Assembly: GCA_964019425.1 (NCBI GenBank)
Contig: OZ025790.1
Span: 62,001 to 126,000, forward strand
DNA length: 64,000 bases
Source of the DNA: Flectonema sp. DT1601
Lineage: Eukaryota > Euglenozoa > Diplonemea > Diplonemida > Diplonemidae
Direction: 5' to 3'
The notes under the pieces are model-generated. The model worked only from the letters and a program-made list of their open reading frames with translations, made no database searches and was not told where the DNA came from. Numbering within the stretch: position 1 is the stretch's first letter; the number at the start of each line of letters is the position of its first letter. A program made the translations under genes and the position numbers. This document shows, in pieces, positions 11,852 through 21,480 of the stretch.

Positions 11852-12244
11852 GTTCTTTTCATTTATGGAAGCAGTGGCATTTTAATTTTTAACTTCCCCT
11901 GTAATAATAAATACCGTTCTCGTCTTAGTAATGATGAGAGAGAGACTACTTCAGATCAGGATTGACCTCATCAATATTTTTATAAGTTGCGAATTATTAA
12001 CTTCAGGATTGTTATTATTTGTTTCGTTTTTTTGGGAGATAAAATCAAAAGAGAAGAGAATGAATAATTACTAACAAACAAACACACACGTCGTCTGACG
12101 TGTAAACGAACAGACTAGCGGGTTTATCATGACTTAAACGAGTTTTTAAAAAGATTTTAAAAAAAAAGAATTAGTCCTAAAAGTCTGAAACAAACAAACA
12201 GCGGACAGTAAGATTAGTTTACAAGTCTTGAGATTCCATCTGAA
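11852..12244. other. Intergenic spacer
   Basis: AT-rich with short A and T runs. No gene or structured RNA is seen. Confidence 0.5.
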
Positions 12245-15200
12245 CTACTCAGCAAGTAGTCCCTCCAGAATGCCCCATACGTAAGGAGCGTCTTTATGAG
12301 CTGCTTCGAATTCGCGGGTGGCATCTTTTCCGATGTGTTCCAGAAGAACTTCTGCACCTCCTGGGTGATCATTCATAAGCGAAGATACATCGTACTGAGT
12401 TCCCCTAATTGTTATATATTTAGGACCTGGATCTCTAATAAAAGATGAGAGATATCCCGTAGCAAGAACCCAATTTCTCAACAGAGGTGTGTACGTAACT
12501 AAGTCTGCTTCTGGTCTGGCTAATTGATCTCCGATTGAGTAGATTTGTAGAATTGATTTCGAACGAAATGTTTTACAAAACAAGTCCAACGCAACTTGTA
12601 AGTCTTCGTCATCACCTCCCTTCGTACAACTATTTATTAAAGAATAAATACATTGAATCACGTCTGCACTGAATTCCTTTTCGTGTGTAAGTTGTAAACG
12701 TTCTCTGAGAGACGCTTCCTTTCCATCTTTCCAATGTTGCAGCATCGCACTCCAGTCATTTGAGCGAACAGTTCTCTTTATCACATTAAAGAAATGTTTT
12801 TTAGGTACTGCCGGAACCCTACTCATGCAGTGTAATATGTTCTTCGCTAGAGTAGCATAGAGTGACAGCCAGGCTTTTTTCGCAAGTTCGATATCAGCGT
12901 CTTGTAAATTTAATTTTTCAAGACTACTGAGGACGGCATTCACAAATGCAACTCCGACAGGTTCGAATGACTCTGATGCGACACCAACTGAAGCATGTCT
13001 CATAGCTGCTTGTATTATTTTATTATCAATACCTGATACAAAGTCTTTACCCAAATCAGCAAGAAGATCATCAATAAGCATCAAAGCACTCCTACAAGGA
13101 ACCCAAACATATGAAAGTGGAGAACTCTTTTTAAGTTCTGAAACCATTGCTGCTTCTACTGTCGTCAGTTCCATATTGTTCCACGTAGATCTTAAGATGC
13201 GTAAGTGTTCAGTAGATAAAACCATCATGTTTATCTTGTCTCTTGAAGAGGGAAGTGTACCTCCTATTTCTTCGTTAAGATATGTGGTCCTTTTAATTTC
13301 TTCATTCAGCTGCATTGTCGACTTATAAACAACTCGAGAACATGAGTTCACTTTTTCGATTAGCTCTGAAGTCGAATTACCGTCCAGACCAACATCAGCA
13401 GCAAATTGCTGTGCAGCTGTTTCGTAAACTTTTGATACGTTCTGAGCGTCGATTTCTTTTAGTTTTGTGAATTCCTTACAATGCGATATGAGAGTTCTCT
13501 CAAACCACTGATCGTCACCATCAACATTAACAACTAAATCAAAAAACCTCCAAACACAAGACAAGTCAAGTCTAAATATATTTATTAAAGTGTTGCCGTG
13601 TTCGTTATGTCGTTCCTTCACAGAAGCGAAGAAGTTCATAGCAGCTGAGGACTTCTGATGAACCTTTGTGAGGTAGAACTCTTGCCAAGCAACTTGTAGA
13701 GGAGACTTAATAAGAAGTGGAGGAGAGACAACTTTGTGAATTGGGTTTCCATAGAGTAGTTGTGGAGCCATTCGGAATTTAAAAAATCTCCTCCAAGCAA
13801 CTTCGTCTTTAAATGCGCAATGACCTCTTCTCATAACACTCTGACTTAACGCTTGAACAATAGCCCAGATATTGGCTGTTTGACGAGGCTCAGCAGGCAT
13901 TAGTTTTAACAACGCATCAGGTGGAGCATCAGAACAGTCTTCCAAACATTCATTCAGAACTGAGATCGCTTGATGGACGTACTTCGCAGGACACGTTGGA
14001 TCAAACTTAGCCATTAAAGAATAAAAAGGTTTACTATCAACAGTATCACTTGTCAGTACTGAAATATCATCCTGACTAAGAGGTGTACTTAACTCAGCTG
14101 TGTAGATTGGAGTCTGAGCCATAGCTGTCTGAGCTCTGTGTAGAATCTCTTTCCAACTAGCGACTACATCAGAGCTGAGGGGTCCAGATATTAGTTCAAG
14201 AGATTGAAGTATCAGATTTGGTAATGATTTGAAAACTGATTCTGGCATTCCTTCTACTTGCCAACGTTCACAAGCACCCTGAAGAATAGCAAGACACCAA
14301 CTAAATCTGATGAATAAACTATCAATTAACCAAAGAACTCTATCACATTGAACGTTGACTGGGTGATACTTCCAAACTTGTTCTGCCTCTGGGATACTTG
14401 AATAGAGAAGGCCCAAAAAGGTTCTAGCAATCGTATACCTCGCTCCAGCACAGGAAGCCCAATGGATATTTGCTCTAATTCGAGAGAGTTCCTTATTGTT
14501 ATCAACAGCGATGGTTATTTGACTTTTCTTAACAACAAAACCAACAAGAGATTTCATAAAAATAGTCCAGGCAGTTACCTCACTCACAGTTAACAATTCA
14601 CTGAGAGATTCAATAAAAGCAGCAGTAAAGCTTTCAACAGAAATACCCATCACATCAACAACAAGTCTATTTAATAAGGTAGCTAATACAACACGTTGTG
14701 CTTCAGTGAATAATAAAGCTTCAATTATCATAAAAACTTGTGAGGTCTGTTTAGCACTCTCACCACAACCAAGAGACGACCACATCTTTTTGTTTGTGAT
14801 GTTTGAGCTCGCAATAAAAACCCAACTTCTTTGAAGGATTGACATATCCCTGTAGTGAGGTAACATTATACTTTCACACGCAGGAATGATGTGGTTTTCA
14901 ATAAAACTTCTCCAAGTGTTCCAAACACTAACATTCTGACTATGAGGAACATCCATCGCTTTGACTACTTCAAGAAGACTGGTAGCGAACTCTGTTATGT
15001 CACAAACACATCCGTCATTCATGACACCAATTCCAACACTTTGAACAAAGTTAATACTGGCAGCGTGATTTGATACTTTCGCGATGTAGTCTCCGAATAT
15101 AATCCTCGTCATATCCAACACACCTGGTGTGATTGAATACCTCAGTCGAGGCATTTGAGTACTCAAACGTAACCAAAGAATTTCACTAAAGTTTGGTATC

Positions 15201-17668
15201 GCTCGCAACCTTTTCATGCTGACTTGAATTACTTCTACTTCTGCTTCTGTTAGTCTCGTAGATCCACCGATGTCATTATATAATGAAAAGGAACCAGTTA
15301 AACTAGATGCCAATCCGTGGCTTATTGATGTTCTCGGAATGAAATGAGCGACACCAAACATCAGTTCAGTGAATCGATCTCCGATTTCCACAAACGCCGC
15401 TGCCTTCTCCGAAGACAACACTTCTTTAGCACCTCGTGCAATAGCTTCACAAAGAACTTCTGTTGTACATCCAAATTCACTTGTTACCATTTTACGTCGT
15501 CTGAGTGACTCAGAAAAATCCCTCAGCGATGAGAGCATTGCCGCTAAATAAATCTGACCAAGAGATCTGATGTCTTGTTTTAGAATAACTGCAACGTTTT
15601 GAGAAACAGTAAAAGAATTATCAGCGGCAGTCATCGTAATGAATAATGGAAGTGAACGGAATTCCAACCCATCCTTCTTCCCCCAGGGAAGTGAAGCAAA
15701 TAATTGAATCCAAGACTGAATATCAACTCTGACATCAGCTACTAAACTAAATGCTTCAGTTAAAACTGAAGTTAATATCATTTCAGAAGGCTGCTCTTGA
15801 TCAAATAATCGATGGTTTTGACTATCAGTAATCAACGTCACTGGAAGCATTGTTCCTAATGATTCAATTATTGAAGATAACAACAAACATAACAAGTCGG
15901 GGTTTATTCCAATACTAAAACGATCTCTTAGACGAATACAAAGAGGGACCTGATCAATATCTCGCCAGGTATTTTTAATTAGTTGAATTTGATCTGAAGA
16001 CAGTTTGATAGGAGGTGAAATTTTCCATCCAGGCAAGTCCTCAGCTCTGATGCAGCTTTGCGCCATATCATCAGAGTCGTAGTTCGCTACCTTTAAATCT
16101 TTTAATTTCCACAAATAAGATTTCCACATCAAAGCTATGCCGTCTGCTGCAACTGTTGTCCAATTTTCAGGCATCGTTTTTTGAACGAATTCCTGAAACG
16201 AAATTTCAGCTTTCTTAATAAGCGGCAAAGAGAGAGTTCCAGAAAAGAGAAGTGATTCTTGCTTATCGAGGAAAGGAATAACTCGTAAAGTATCCGATAT
16301 CCCAGAAATGACAATGGATTGATTTCTACCAAAGAGTGTGTTGGCTGCAGAAGTTGTGTCCTTTAGAAGTGTTTTAAACTTCGACCAAATAACTCTGACC
16401 TCCTCCAATTCGTGAATTGGTATATCCGAAACCGAAAATGCCGAACAATAATTAACACGAGAAGTGTTTGAAATAAAGTTCCAACACTTAACCACAACAG
16501 GCATGTCAAAAAGTTTATTAACTAAAGGTGTGGTACTCTCTAATGTGTCAGGTGGGATTCCATGCCAAGTCATTGGGATAATCCACAAGAATTCTAACAG
16601 CAGTCTGCCAGACTTCAGACCCTCAAGTAGTCCAGTTAACAAGGAAGCGACTTGTTCTGCATCAGAGACGTCAAAGTCAGGAACGCCTGTTGGAAGGTTT
16701 TTTAAAATAGCCTTCGTCATCATGTCGTGTGTGTAGTCAGAATTCACTTTGCAAAGTTCAACAGCAGTCTGATCTATTTCACTGGTTGGTATTTTCATCA
16801 TCAGTTCTATTTCACTAGAGAGAAGGAATTCATCGTATTTTGATTTCCCGATGATGTACTCGAGGACTGCTGCTACCATTCGAAACCAATACTCAGGATC
16901 TTGAAAACCACACTTCCCTAAAGCTGACAGCTCATCAATCGTTGAGAACAAACAACTGCTGAAGACTACGAAGTGTTCCCATGTCACACTCATACAGTAT
17001 TGATCAAAGTCTATTGATATTTCATCCCATAATGGAAGAGCTGCAGTATATCCATCAGTAAAGTAAGTCTTTAATGATAAAAGTATTCGACTGACTGTAC
17101 AGTCTCGAAGATCACACTTCGCGAACGTGGTTGCTGTTTCAGGACTTCTTCGATACAACAGATTATAAAACTGATTCGTAAACGAGGTTTTATCGAGAAG
17201 CTCAAGTGGTGCTATCGGAGAGTTAGTAGCTCCTTCTTTTTTAGAAAGATCTATTTTCTGATGTCCAAGAAGTTGGTTTGCTGTAACACATTTCATTGAA
17301 TCGCTTACTTCACCATCAGAGTCAGATCCCCAACCAGGTTTTTGAAGTGACGCGAGATATGAATTTAGTTCTGTTGCTCCTTTTTCCAATTCGATAATTC
17401 TGTTTTTATTTCCCTTCACACTCGAGTGCTCTAACAATTCCATTGATAAGTACCAGGTAGGGTCTGAAGGCATCTCACTTAGACATCTCTTTACACAGTC
17501 ACCAAGTACAACATGTAAGTCATGTTCTCTGATGTATTCTTTTTGCATTTGTTCTCTTTCCTTCCTACTGTGATACCTCCTTGCTGGCATTGAAACAACA
17601 GGACGCTCTCTGTCATGTTGCTTACCAGGTGGCGCAGATGCCGGCCGCTGAGGTGCGGACGGCCGCAT
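12245..17668 (-). CDS. Giant RII/DPY-30-like, poly-globin, cytochrome b5 fusion protein, 1807 aa
   Basis: One uninterrupted ORF. Residues about 41-82 resemble an RIIa/DPY-30 dimerisation helix pair (Tyr-Ile-Arg-Glu-His, then a Pro-x-Asp-Pro turn and a Tyr-Leu helix), a module found in cilium-associated proteins. From about 157 to 1600 the protein shows repeated globin-like helical patterns. Each has a Leu-x-x-x-Trp A helix, and a late segment of hydrophobic helices ending in Ala/Ser-Trp. Most modules lack a His at the expected F8 position (Gln in the first). The last one (about 1485-1600) keeps a canonical Arg-His-Ala-Ser-Val-Gly-Val motif with H1558 as probable proximal haem ligand. The C-terminus (about 1733-1807) is a complete cytochrome b5 domain with H1768 in His-Pro-Gly-Gly and H1791 as the second ligand. 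It could act in haem-based sensing or redox transfer at the flagellum (inference). The module count, about eight to ten, is approximate. Confidence 0.85.
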   Translation of the reverse strand: MRPSAPQRPASAPPGKQHDRERPVVSMPARRYHSRKEREQMQKEYIREHDLHVVLGDCVKRCLSEMPSDPTWYLSMELLEHSSVKGNKNRIIELEKGATELNSYLASLQKPGWGSDSDGEVSDSMKCVTANQLLGHQKIDLSKKEGATNSPIAPLELLDKTSFTNQFYNLLYRRSPETATTFAKCDLRDCTVSRILLSLKTYFTDGYTAALPLWDEISIDFDQYCMSVTWEHFVVFSSCLFSTIDELSALGKCGFQDPEYWFRMVAAVLEYIIGKSKYDEFLLSSEIELMMKIPTSEIDQTAVELCKVNSDYTHDMMTKAILKNLPTGVPDFDVSDAEQVASLLTGLLEGLKSGRLLLEFLWIIPMTWHGIPPDTLESTTPLVNKLFDMPVVVKCWNFISNTSRVNYCSAFSVSDIPIHELEEVRVIWSKFKTLLKDTTSAANTLFGRNQSIVISGISDTLRVIPFLDKQESLLFSGTLSLPLIKKAEISFQEFVQKTMPENWTTVAADGIALMWKSYLWKLKDLKVANYDSDDMAQSCIRAEDLPGWKISPPIKLSSDQIQLIKNTWRDIDQVPLCIRLRDRFSIGINPDLLCLLLSSIIESLGTMLPVTLITDSQNHRLFDQEQPSEMILTSVLTEAFSLVADVRVDIQSWIQLFASLPWGKKDGLEFRSLPLFITMTAADNSFTVSQNVAVILKQDIRSLGQIYLAAMLSSLRDFSESLRRRKMVTSEFGCTTEVLCEAIARGAKEVLSSEKAAAFVEIGDRFTELMFGVAHFIPRTSISHGLASSLTGSFSLYNDIGGSTRLTEAEVEVIQVSMKRLRAIPNFSEILWLRLSTQMPRLRYSITPGVLDMTRIIFGDYIAKVSNHAASINFVQSVGIGVMNDGCVCDITEFATSLLEVVKAMDVPHSQNVSVWNTWRSFIENHIIPACESIMLPHYRDMSILQRSWVFIASSNITNKKMWSSLGCGESAKQTSQVFMIIEALLFTEAQRVVLATLLNRLVVDVMGISVESFTAAFIESLSELLTVSEVTAWTIFMKSLVGFVVKKSQITIAVDNNKELSRIRANIHWASCAGARYTIARTFLGLLYSSIPEAEQVWKYHPVNVQCDRVLWLIDSLFIRFSWCLAILQGACERWQVEGMPESVFKSLPNLILQSLELISGPLSSDVVASWKEILHRAQTAMAQTPIYTAELSTPLSQDDISVLTSDTVDSKPFYSLMAKFDPTCPAKYVHQAISVLNECLEDCSDAPPDALLKLMPAEPRQTANIWAIVQALSQSVMRRGHCAFKDEVAWRRFFKFRMAPQLLYGNPIHKVVSPPLLIKSPLQVAWQEFYLTKVHQKSSAAMNFFASVKERHNEHGNTLINIFRLDLSCVWRFFDLVVNVDGDDQWFERTLISHCKEFTKLKEIDAQNVSKVYETAAQQFAADVGLDGNSTSELIEKVNSCSRVVYKSTMQLNEEIKRTTYLNEEIGGTLPSSRDKINMMVLSTEHLRILRSTWNNMELTTVEAAMVSELKKSSPLSYVWVPCRSALMLIDDLLADLGKDFVSGIDNKIIQAAMRHASVGVASESFEPVGVAFVNAVLSSLEKLNLQDADIELAKKAWLSLYATLAKNILHCMSRVPAVPKKHFFNVIKRTVRSNDWSAMLQHWKDGKEASLRERLQLTHEKEFSADVIQCIYSLINSCTKGGDDEDLQVALDLFCKTFRSKSILQIYSIGDQLARPEADLVTYTPLLRNWVLATGYLSSFIRDPGPKYITIRGTQYDVSSLMNDHPGGAEVLLEHIGKDATREFEAAHKDAPYVWGILEGLLAE

Positions 17669-18127
17669 CTCGATGCCTTTTTTTTTACTACCCTATTGAA
17701 GAGGTAAACTAACTACACAACACTAAAACTAATTAACAGTTCTCTGTATTGTTTGGGATAGATCACCTCCTCTATTACTTCATAAGGTTGTCTGTTGTTA
17801 AGAACTAACTTAAATAATAAATATGAAAAAATCTACCTTTTGGTCACGCGAGAAGAGTAGCTCGCTGCCATGCTTATCATTTTTTCTTTTTTTTTTTCCC
17901 CTTCGACTTTTTGGTTACAAATGAATGCTTTTTTGTGGACAAAAAAAAAGGAAAATATCGAACGAGACTCGCAACAGTCATTATGGAAACCCAACTAGTG
18001 AACTCTGGTCCTCAATTAAGAAATTGTTACTCAGAGTGAGGTTAGGGAAGACCGCGACAGGATTCTGTTCAGGTCTGACATGGTGTGGTTCCATTATCAA
18101 TTAGGTGTCCATAGAAAGTCTTTAACT
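17669..18127. other. Intergenic spacer
   Basis: AT-rich with a T run near 17882-17900. No gene is seen. It contains the 5' leader of the giant globin gene and the 3' side of the p24 gene. Confidence 0.5.
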
Positions 18128-18805
18128 CTAGACGAGTTTCTTTTCAAGTAAAAGGTTAGCAATATTAACTGACTGGTAAGCTGTCAACACAATACAAAGT
18201 ATCACTTGAACAATTCCAAACCACCAGACTTGGGTATCAACCTGCTCTGAGAGCTGACGTGCCTTTTCTTGATTGTTTCGAAAGGTTGCAGCACTTTGAA
18301 AAACATTATCCATCAGATCTTCAATGTCTGACATGTCGTCTTCGAAGTCTTTTATGTCTGCAACAGTTGGTTGGTATTCACTCTTCTCGTAGCTCTTCAC
18401 TTTTTTTAAATCAACTGCAGGAGCCTTTTGATTCTTACCAGGCTTAACATAAATAGAAAGCTTCATTTCAAATTCCTTCGACGGTACACTTGACATCATG
18501 CAGACGTGGTATGAACCTGGATCACCACCAGTATTGATGGTGAGTACTCCAGAACTACCTTTTAAATGTTCCGTAAAGATCACAGACCTCCTGGTGTCAG
18601 TAGCCGTGGCAACAACTTGATTATCTGCCGGAGCATTTTTAAATTCCCACTTTACTTGAATTCCTGTCTTTGCTGCAGGTGCTTCCGCTACGAAGCAGTT
18701 TGTTTTCTGATAGGTAAGCTGTTTTATATATTTGTGAACAGAGTTGGTCAGACTAGTGAAATAATACAAAAAGAAAACAACAACACACCGTAAAGTAAAA
18801 CGCAT
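18128..18805 (-). CDS. p24/emp24 family cargo receptor, 225 aa
   Basis: Members of the p24 family cycle between ER and Golgi and help package cargo into COPII/COPI vesicles. The start is taken at the ATG at 18805 because the frame upstream lacks an ATG and this start gives a signal peptide. A GOLD-type beta-rich domain follows, with an Asp-Pro-Gly-Ser-Tyr turn and a Cys typical of the family. Then come an acidic coiled-coil segment (about residues 145-195) with the usual pre-membrane heptads, a Trp-Trp entry and a single membrane span near the C-terminus. The last residues are short and end Lys-Lys-Leu-Val, in line with the short cytosolic sorting tails of this family. Confidence 0.85.
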   Translation of the reverse strand: MRFTLRCVVVFFLYYFTSLTNSVHKYIKQLTYQKTNCFVAEAPAAKTGIQVKWEFKNAPADNQVVATATDTRRSVIFTEHLKGSSGVLTINTGGDPGSYHVCMMSSVPSKEFEMKLSIYVKPGKNQKAPAVDLKKVKSYEKSEYQPTVADIKDFEDDMSDIEDLMDNVFQSAATFRNNQEKARQLSEQVDTQVWWFGIVQVILCIVLTAYQSVNIANLLLEKKLV

Positions 18806-19424
18806 CCAACGGAACCACCAGCAACAACAACACCACAACCACAAACAACATTTTCTTATAACCTCCTTCAGTCCTGTTATTTTCAAAAAATGATAAACAG
18901 CATTACCAACGAACTCAAAGACGAGACATTTATAGTCTCCGTATCAACCTTGTTAAAAAGAAGTAAAAGTTAAATAAAGATGTACACGTTGTTAGACAGT
19001 CCCAACTATCGATAACAAGAAATGAAAAAGGGAGAAAAGATAAAACAGCACCCAATGGATGTTTTGTGTGTAAAGTAATGAATTCAAAGGGCACTGTAGA
19101 AACAACCAGACGTCGAAACTAAAATAATCCTCAAAAACATTCCTCGGAGTGAGTTGAGAAGTATTTCAACAAACAAACTAAATTATTTTATTCAAAGGGG
19201 AAAAAAAAGAACGAAAAAATGGGAAAAAAAAGTAAAAATAAAGAAATAAAACTGCTTGGAAAAGCAGTTTCCATTTTTTTTTTTTTTTTTTTTTTTGAAA
19301 AAAGCAAAAGGGGGATGGAGAAATAATAATAAGAACCGATTACTTGCTACACAACGACCTGCTTCTTGAATCGTGAATGCTGAACACGACAGTTTGAATT
19401 TATTCTTCGTCATTACGAAGAAAA
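18806..19424. other. Intergenic spacer with a hairpin
   Basis: AT-rich. It contains a perfect 9-bp hairpin with a GGAA loop at 19249-19270, followed on the plus strand by a T run (about 19274-19297). No gene is seen. Confidence 0.5.
19249..19270. other. Perfect 9-bp hairpin, GGAA loop
   Basis: AAACTGCTT, then GGAA, then AAGCAGTTT. It lies between the surface protein gene and the p24 gene. Read on the coding (minus) strand it sits about 155 nt downstream of the surface protein stop, so it would fall in the 3' UTR or intergenic transcript. Role unknown. Confidence 0.6.
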
Positions 19425-21284
19425 CTAATAAACAGATCTGGAAGAGAATGTGTCTTCAGAAGAAGCGCAGGTACCCCACGTGCGGAAGAGATTTGAACCA
19501 GAAGAATCAGCTACAGAATCAAGAGGATAATTCTTTGTTAAAACTGACGAGTCGGAACTAAGTCTGGTACAGCAACCAGATCGATAACGAGATTTAGTAT
19601 CGATGTCCAGAAGACGTTCCATTGAGTAGTCAGAAGCGATATTAATCCAACCAGTCTGTCTGTTTGATATTAACGACATCTCTGAGTCATCTGAGTCAAA
19701 GGAACCAACAGAGAAATAACAACCACAGAAATCACTATTCTGTTCAATAAATTGCTGACAAGATTGATATCCATAATAAGGATCACTTGAATTCTGTTGA
19801 ACTACCGTAATTAAAGTATCTAATGCATTCCAACCATTATCATCAGGACGGACACAGACGTAGTATTCACGAGATTCTAAGTATAAATAATTTGGAATAT
19901 TTGGACTATCTGACTGCAACGTTGAAGCATCAATCACCAAGTCTTCCATCGAATATCCTCCTCTACTCGTCTTAAAGCGTTGAGTTCCATTAGAAAGAGT
20001 TGTTATCAGATCGTGATCGGATGCTATTTCTGGCATATCAACAACAGCCCAATCTTCATTAGGAATTAGCTCAGCGCAGATATTATAATTTCGAACACCT
20101 GCTTCTGGTTGTGGAATAAACACAACTGGTATTCCTTCAGCTACTCGATAGCCACTGAAAGTAAACTCAATACGATCAGCTGAGACAACTTCAGTTGGAT
20201 AAATATCAAAAACAGGAGACGAATACGGTCCTTGATAATACCAAACTTTATTCCAAGCTGGAATCGATTGCCTGATTGTTTCTGACTCAGTTCTAGTTGG
20301 GAGAGACATAGAAATGGTTCGAGTTTCTGAGAAAGTTTCTGATCGGGTTGGTAATGATAACGACATTGTAACAGAAACGGTGTGGGAATTCGACAACGAA
20401 TTCGTTAAACTTGCCGTAACAGTTGCCGTCGGCAACGACAACGATTTAGATATCGTTTTGGTGGAACTGTCACTGATAGACTTCGATACGGTGAAGGTCT
20501 TCGACAGACTGAATGTTTCAGTGATGGATTGAGTAATAGTTTTACTGATTGATATTGTTTGCGATGTTGAAATCGTTACCGTCTTCGATGCTGAATGAGT
20601 ATTTGTGAGAGTCAGTGACTTACTTAACGATGCCGTCACAGTTAAAGTCTTAGAAACAGAAGGAGAAACAGAAGCAGTAACAGATTTAGTCTCCGTAAGT
20701 GTAGCCGTGGGGGCAGTAAAAGATTTAGTCTCCGTAAGTGTAGCCGTGGGGGCAGTAACAGATTTAGTCTCCGTAAATGTAGCCGTGGGGGCAGTAAAAG
20801 ATTTAGTCTCCGTAAGTGTAGCCGTGGGGGCAGTAACAGATTTAGTCTCCGTAAATGTAGCCGTGGGGGCAGTAAAAGATTTAGTCTCCGTAAATGTAGC
20901 CGTGGGGGCAGTAACAGATTTAGTCTCCGTAAATGTAGCCGTGGGGTCAGTAAGAGATTTAGTCTCCGTAAATGTAGCCGTGGGGGCAGTAACAGATTTA
21001 GTCTCCGTAAATGTAGCCGTGGGGTCAGTAAGAGATTTAGTCTCCGTAAATGTAGCCGTGGGGGCAGTAACAGATTTAGTCTCCGTAAATGTAGCCGTGG
21101 GGGCAGTAACAGATTTAGTCTCCGTAAATGTAGCCGTGGGGTCAGTAACAGATTTAGTCTCCGTAAATGTAGCCGTGGGGTCAGTAAAAGATTTAGTCTC
21201 CGTAAATGTAGCCGTGGCTGTAACTGATTCTACTCCCTCTAAGTTCACCGCAATTATTATTATTAACAATTGAAGGACCTTCAT
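19425..21284 (-). CDS. Thr/Ser-repeat surface protein, 619 aa
   Basis: A probable secreted or cell-surface glycoprotein. The ATG at 21284 is preferred because it gives a good signal peptide (Lys, then a Leu/Ile-rich core); the frame upstream has no ATG. After the signal come about 13 tandem copies of a 13-residue repeat of the form TATFTETKSVTAP, then about 140 residues of degenerate Ser/Thr-x repeats that would be heavily O-glycosylated. The C-terminal 250 residues are a mixed-composition ectodomain with several Cys, Asp and Tyr residues. I see no C-terminal membrane span. Similar Ser/Thr repeat proteins are frequent on free-living kinetoplastid-like flagellates (established trend); ligand unknown. 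Confidence 0.75.
   Translation of the reverse strand: MKVLQLLIIIIAVNLEGVESVTATATFTETKSFTDPTATFTETKSVTDPTATFTETKSVTAPTATFTETKSVTAPTATFTETKSLTDPTATFTETKSVTAPTATFTETKSLTDPTATFTETKSVTAPTATFTETKSFTAPTATFTETKSVTAPTATLTETKSFTAPTATFTETKSVTAPTATLTETKSFTAPTATLTETKSVTASVSPSVSKTLTVTASLSKSLTLTNTHSASKTVTISTSQTISISKTITQSITETFSLSKTFTVSKSISDSSTKTISKSLSLPTATVTASLTNSLSNSHTVSVTMSLSLPTRSETFSETRTISMSLPTRTESETIRQSIPAWNKVWYYQGPYSSPVFDIYPTEVVSADRIEFTFSGYRVAEGIPVVFIPQPEAGVRNYNICAELIPNEDWAVVDMPEIASDHDLITTLSNGTQRFKTSRGGYSMEDLVIDASTLQSDSPNIPNYLYLESREYYVCVRPDDNGWNALDTLITVVQQNSSDPYYGYQSCQQFIEQNSDFCGCYFSVGSFDSDDSEMSLISNRQTGWINIASDYSMERLLDIDTKSRYRSGCCTRLSSDSSVLTKNYPLDSVADSSGSNLFRTWGTCASSEDTFSSRSVY
20685..21215 (-). repeat. 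39-nt coding tandem repeat in surface protein gene
   Basis: About 13 near-identical copies of 39 nt encoding the 13-residue unit. Variants alternate Pro-Thr against Ala-Pro/Asp-Pro positions in a patchy pattern, which suggests copies spread by unequal exchange or gene conversion. Confidence 0.9.
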
Positions 21285-21480
21285 ATTGTTGTTTATTGTG
21301 TTGGTTAGTCGCCTTTTTAAAAAGTAAATAACTAAAATACCTTGAGTACGTGAAGGACAGTCTTCTATGACAAGAGTGTTAAGAAAAGTAATCAAATATC
21401 AGACGAACTAATTCATAAAAAAAAATAAAAAAAAAAATAACGTTCCAGACATTTGAAACAATTCAAAGAAGGGATTTCAA

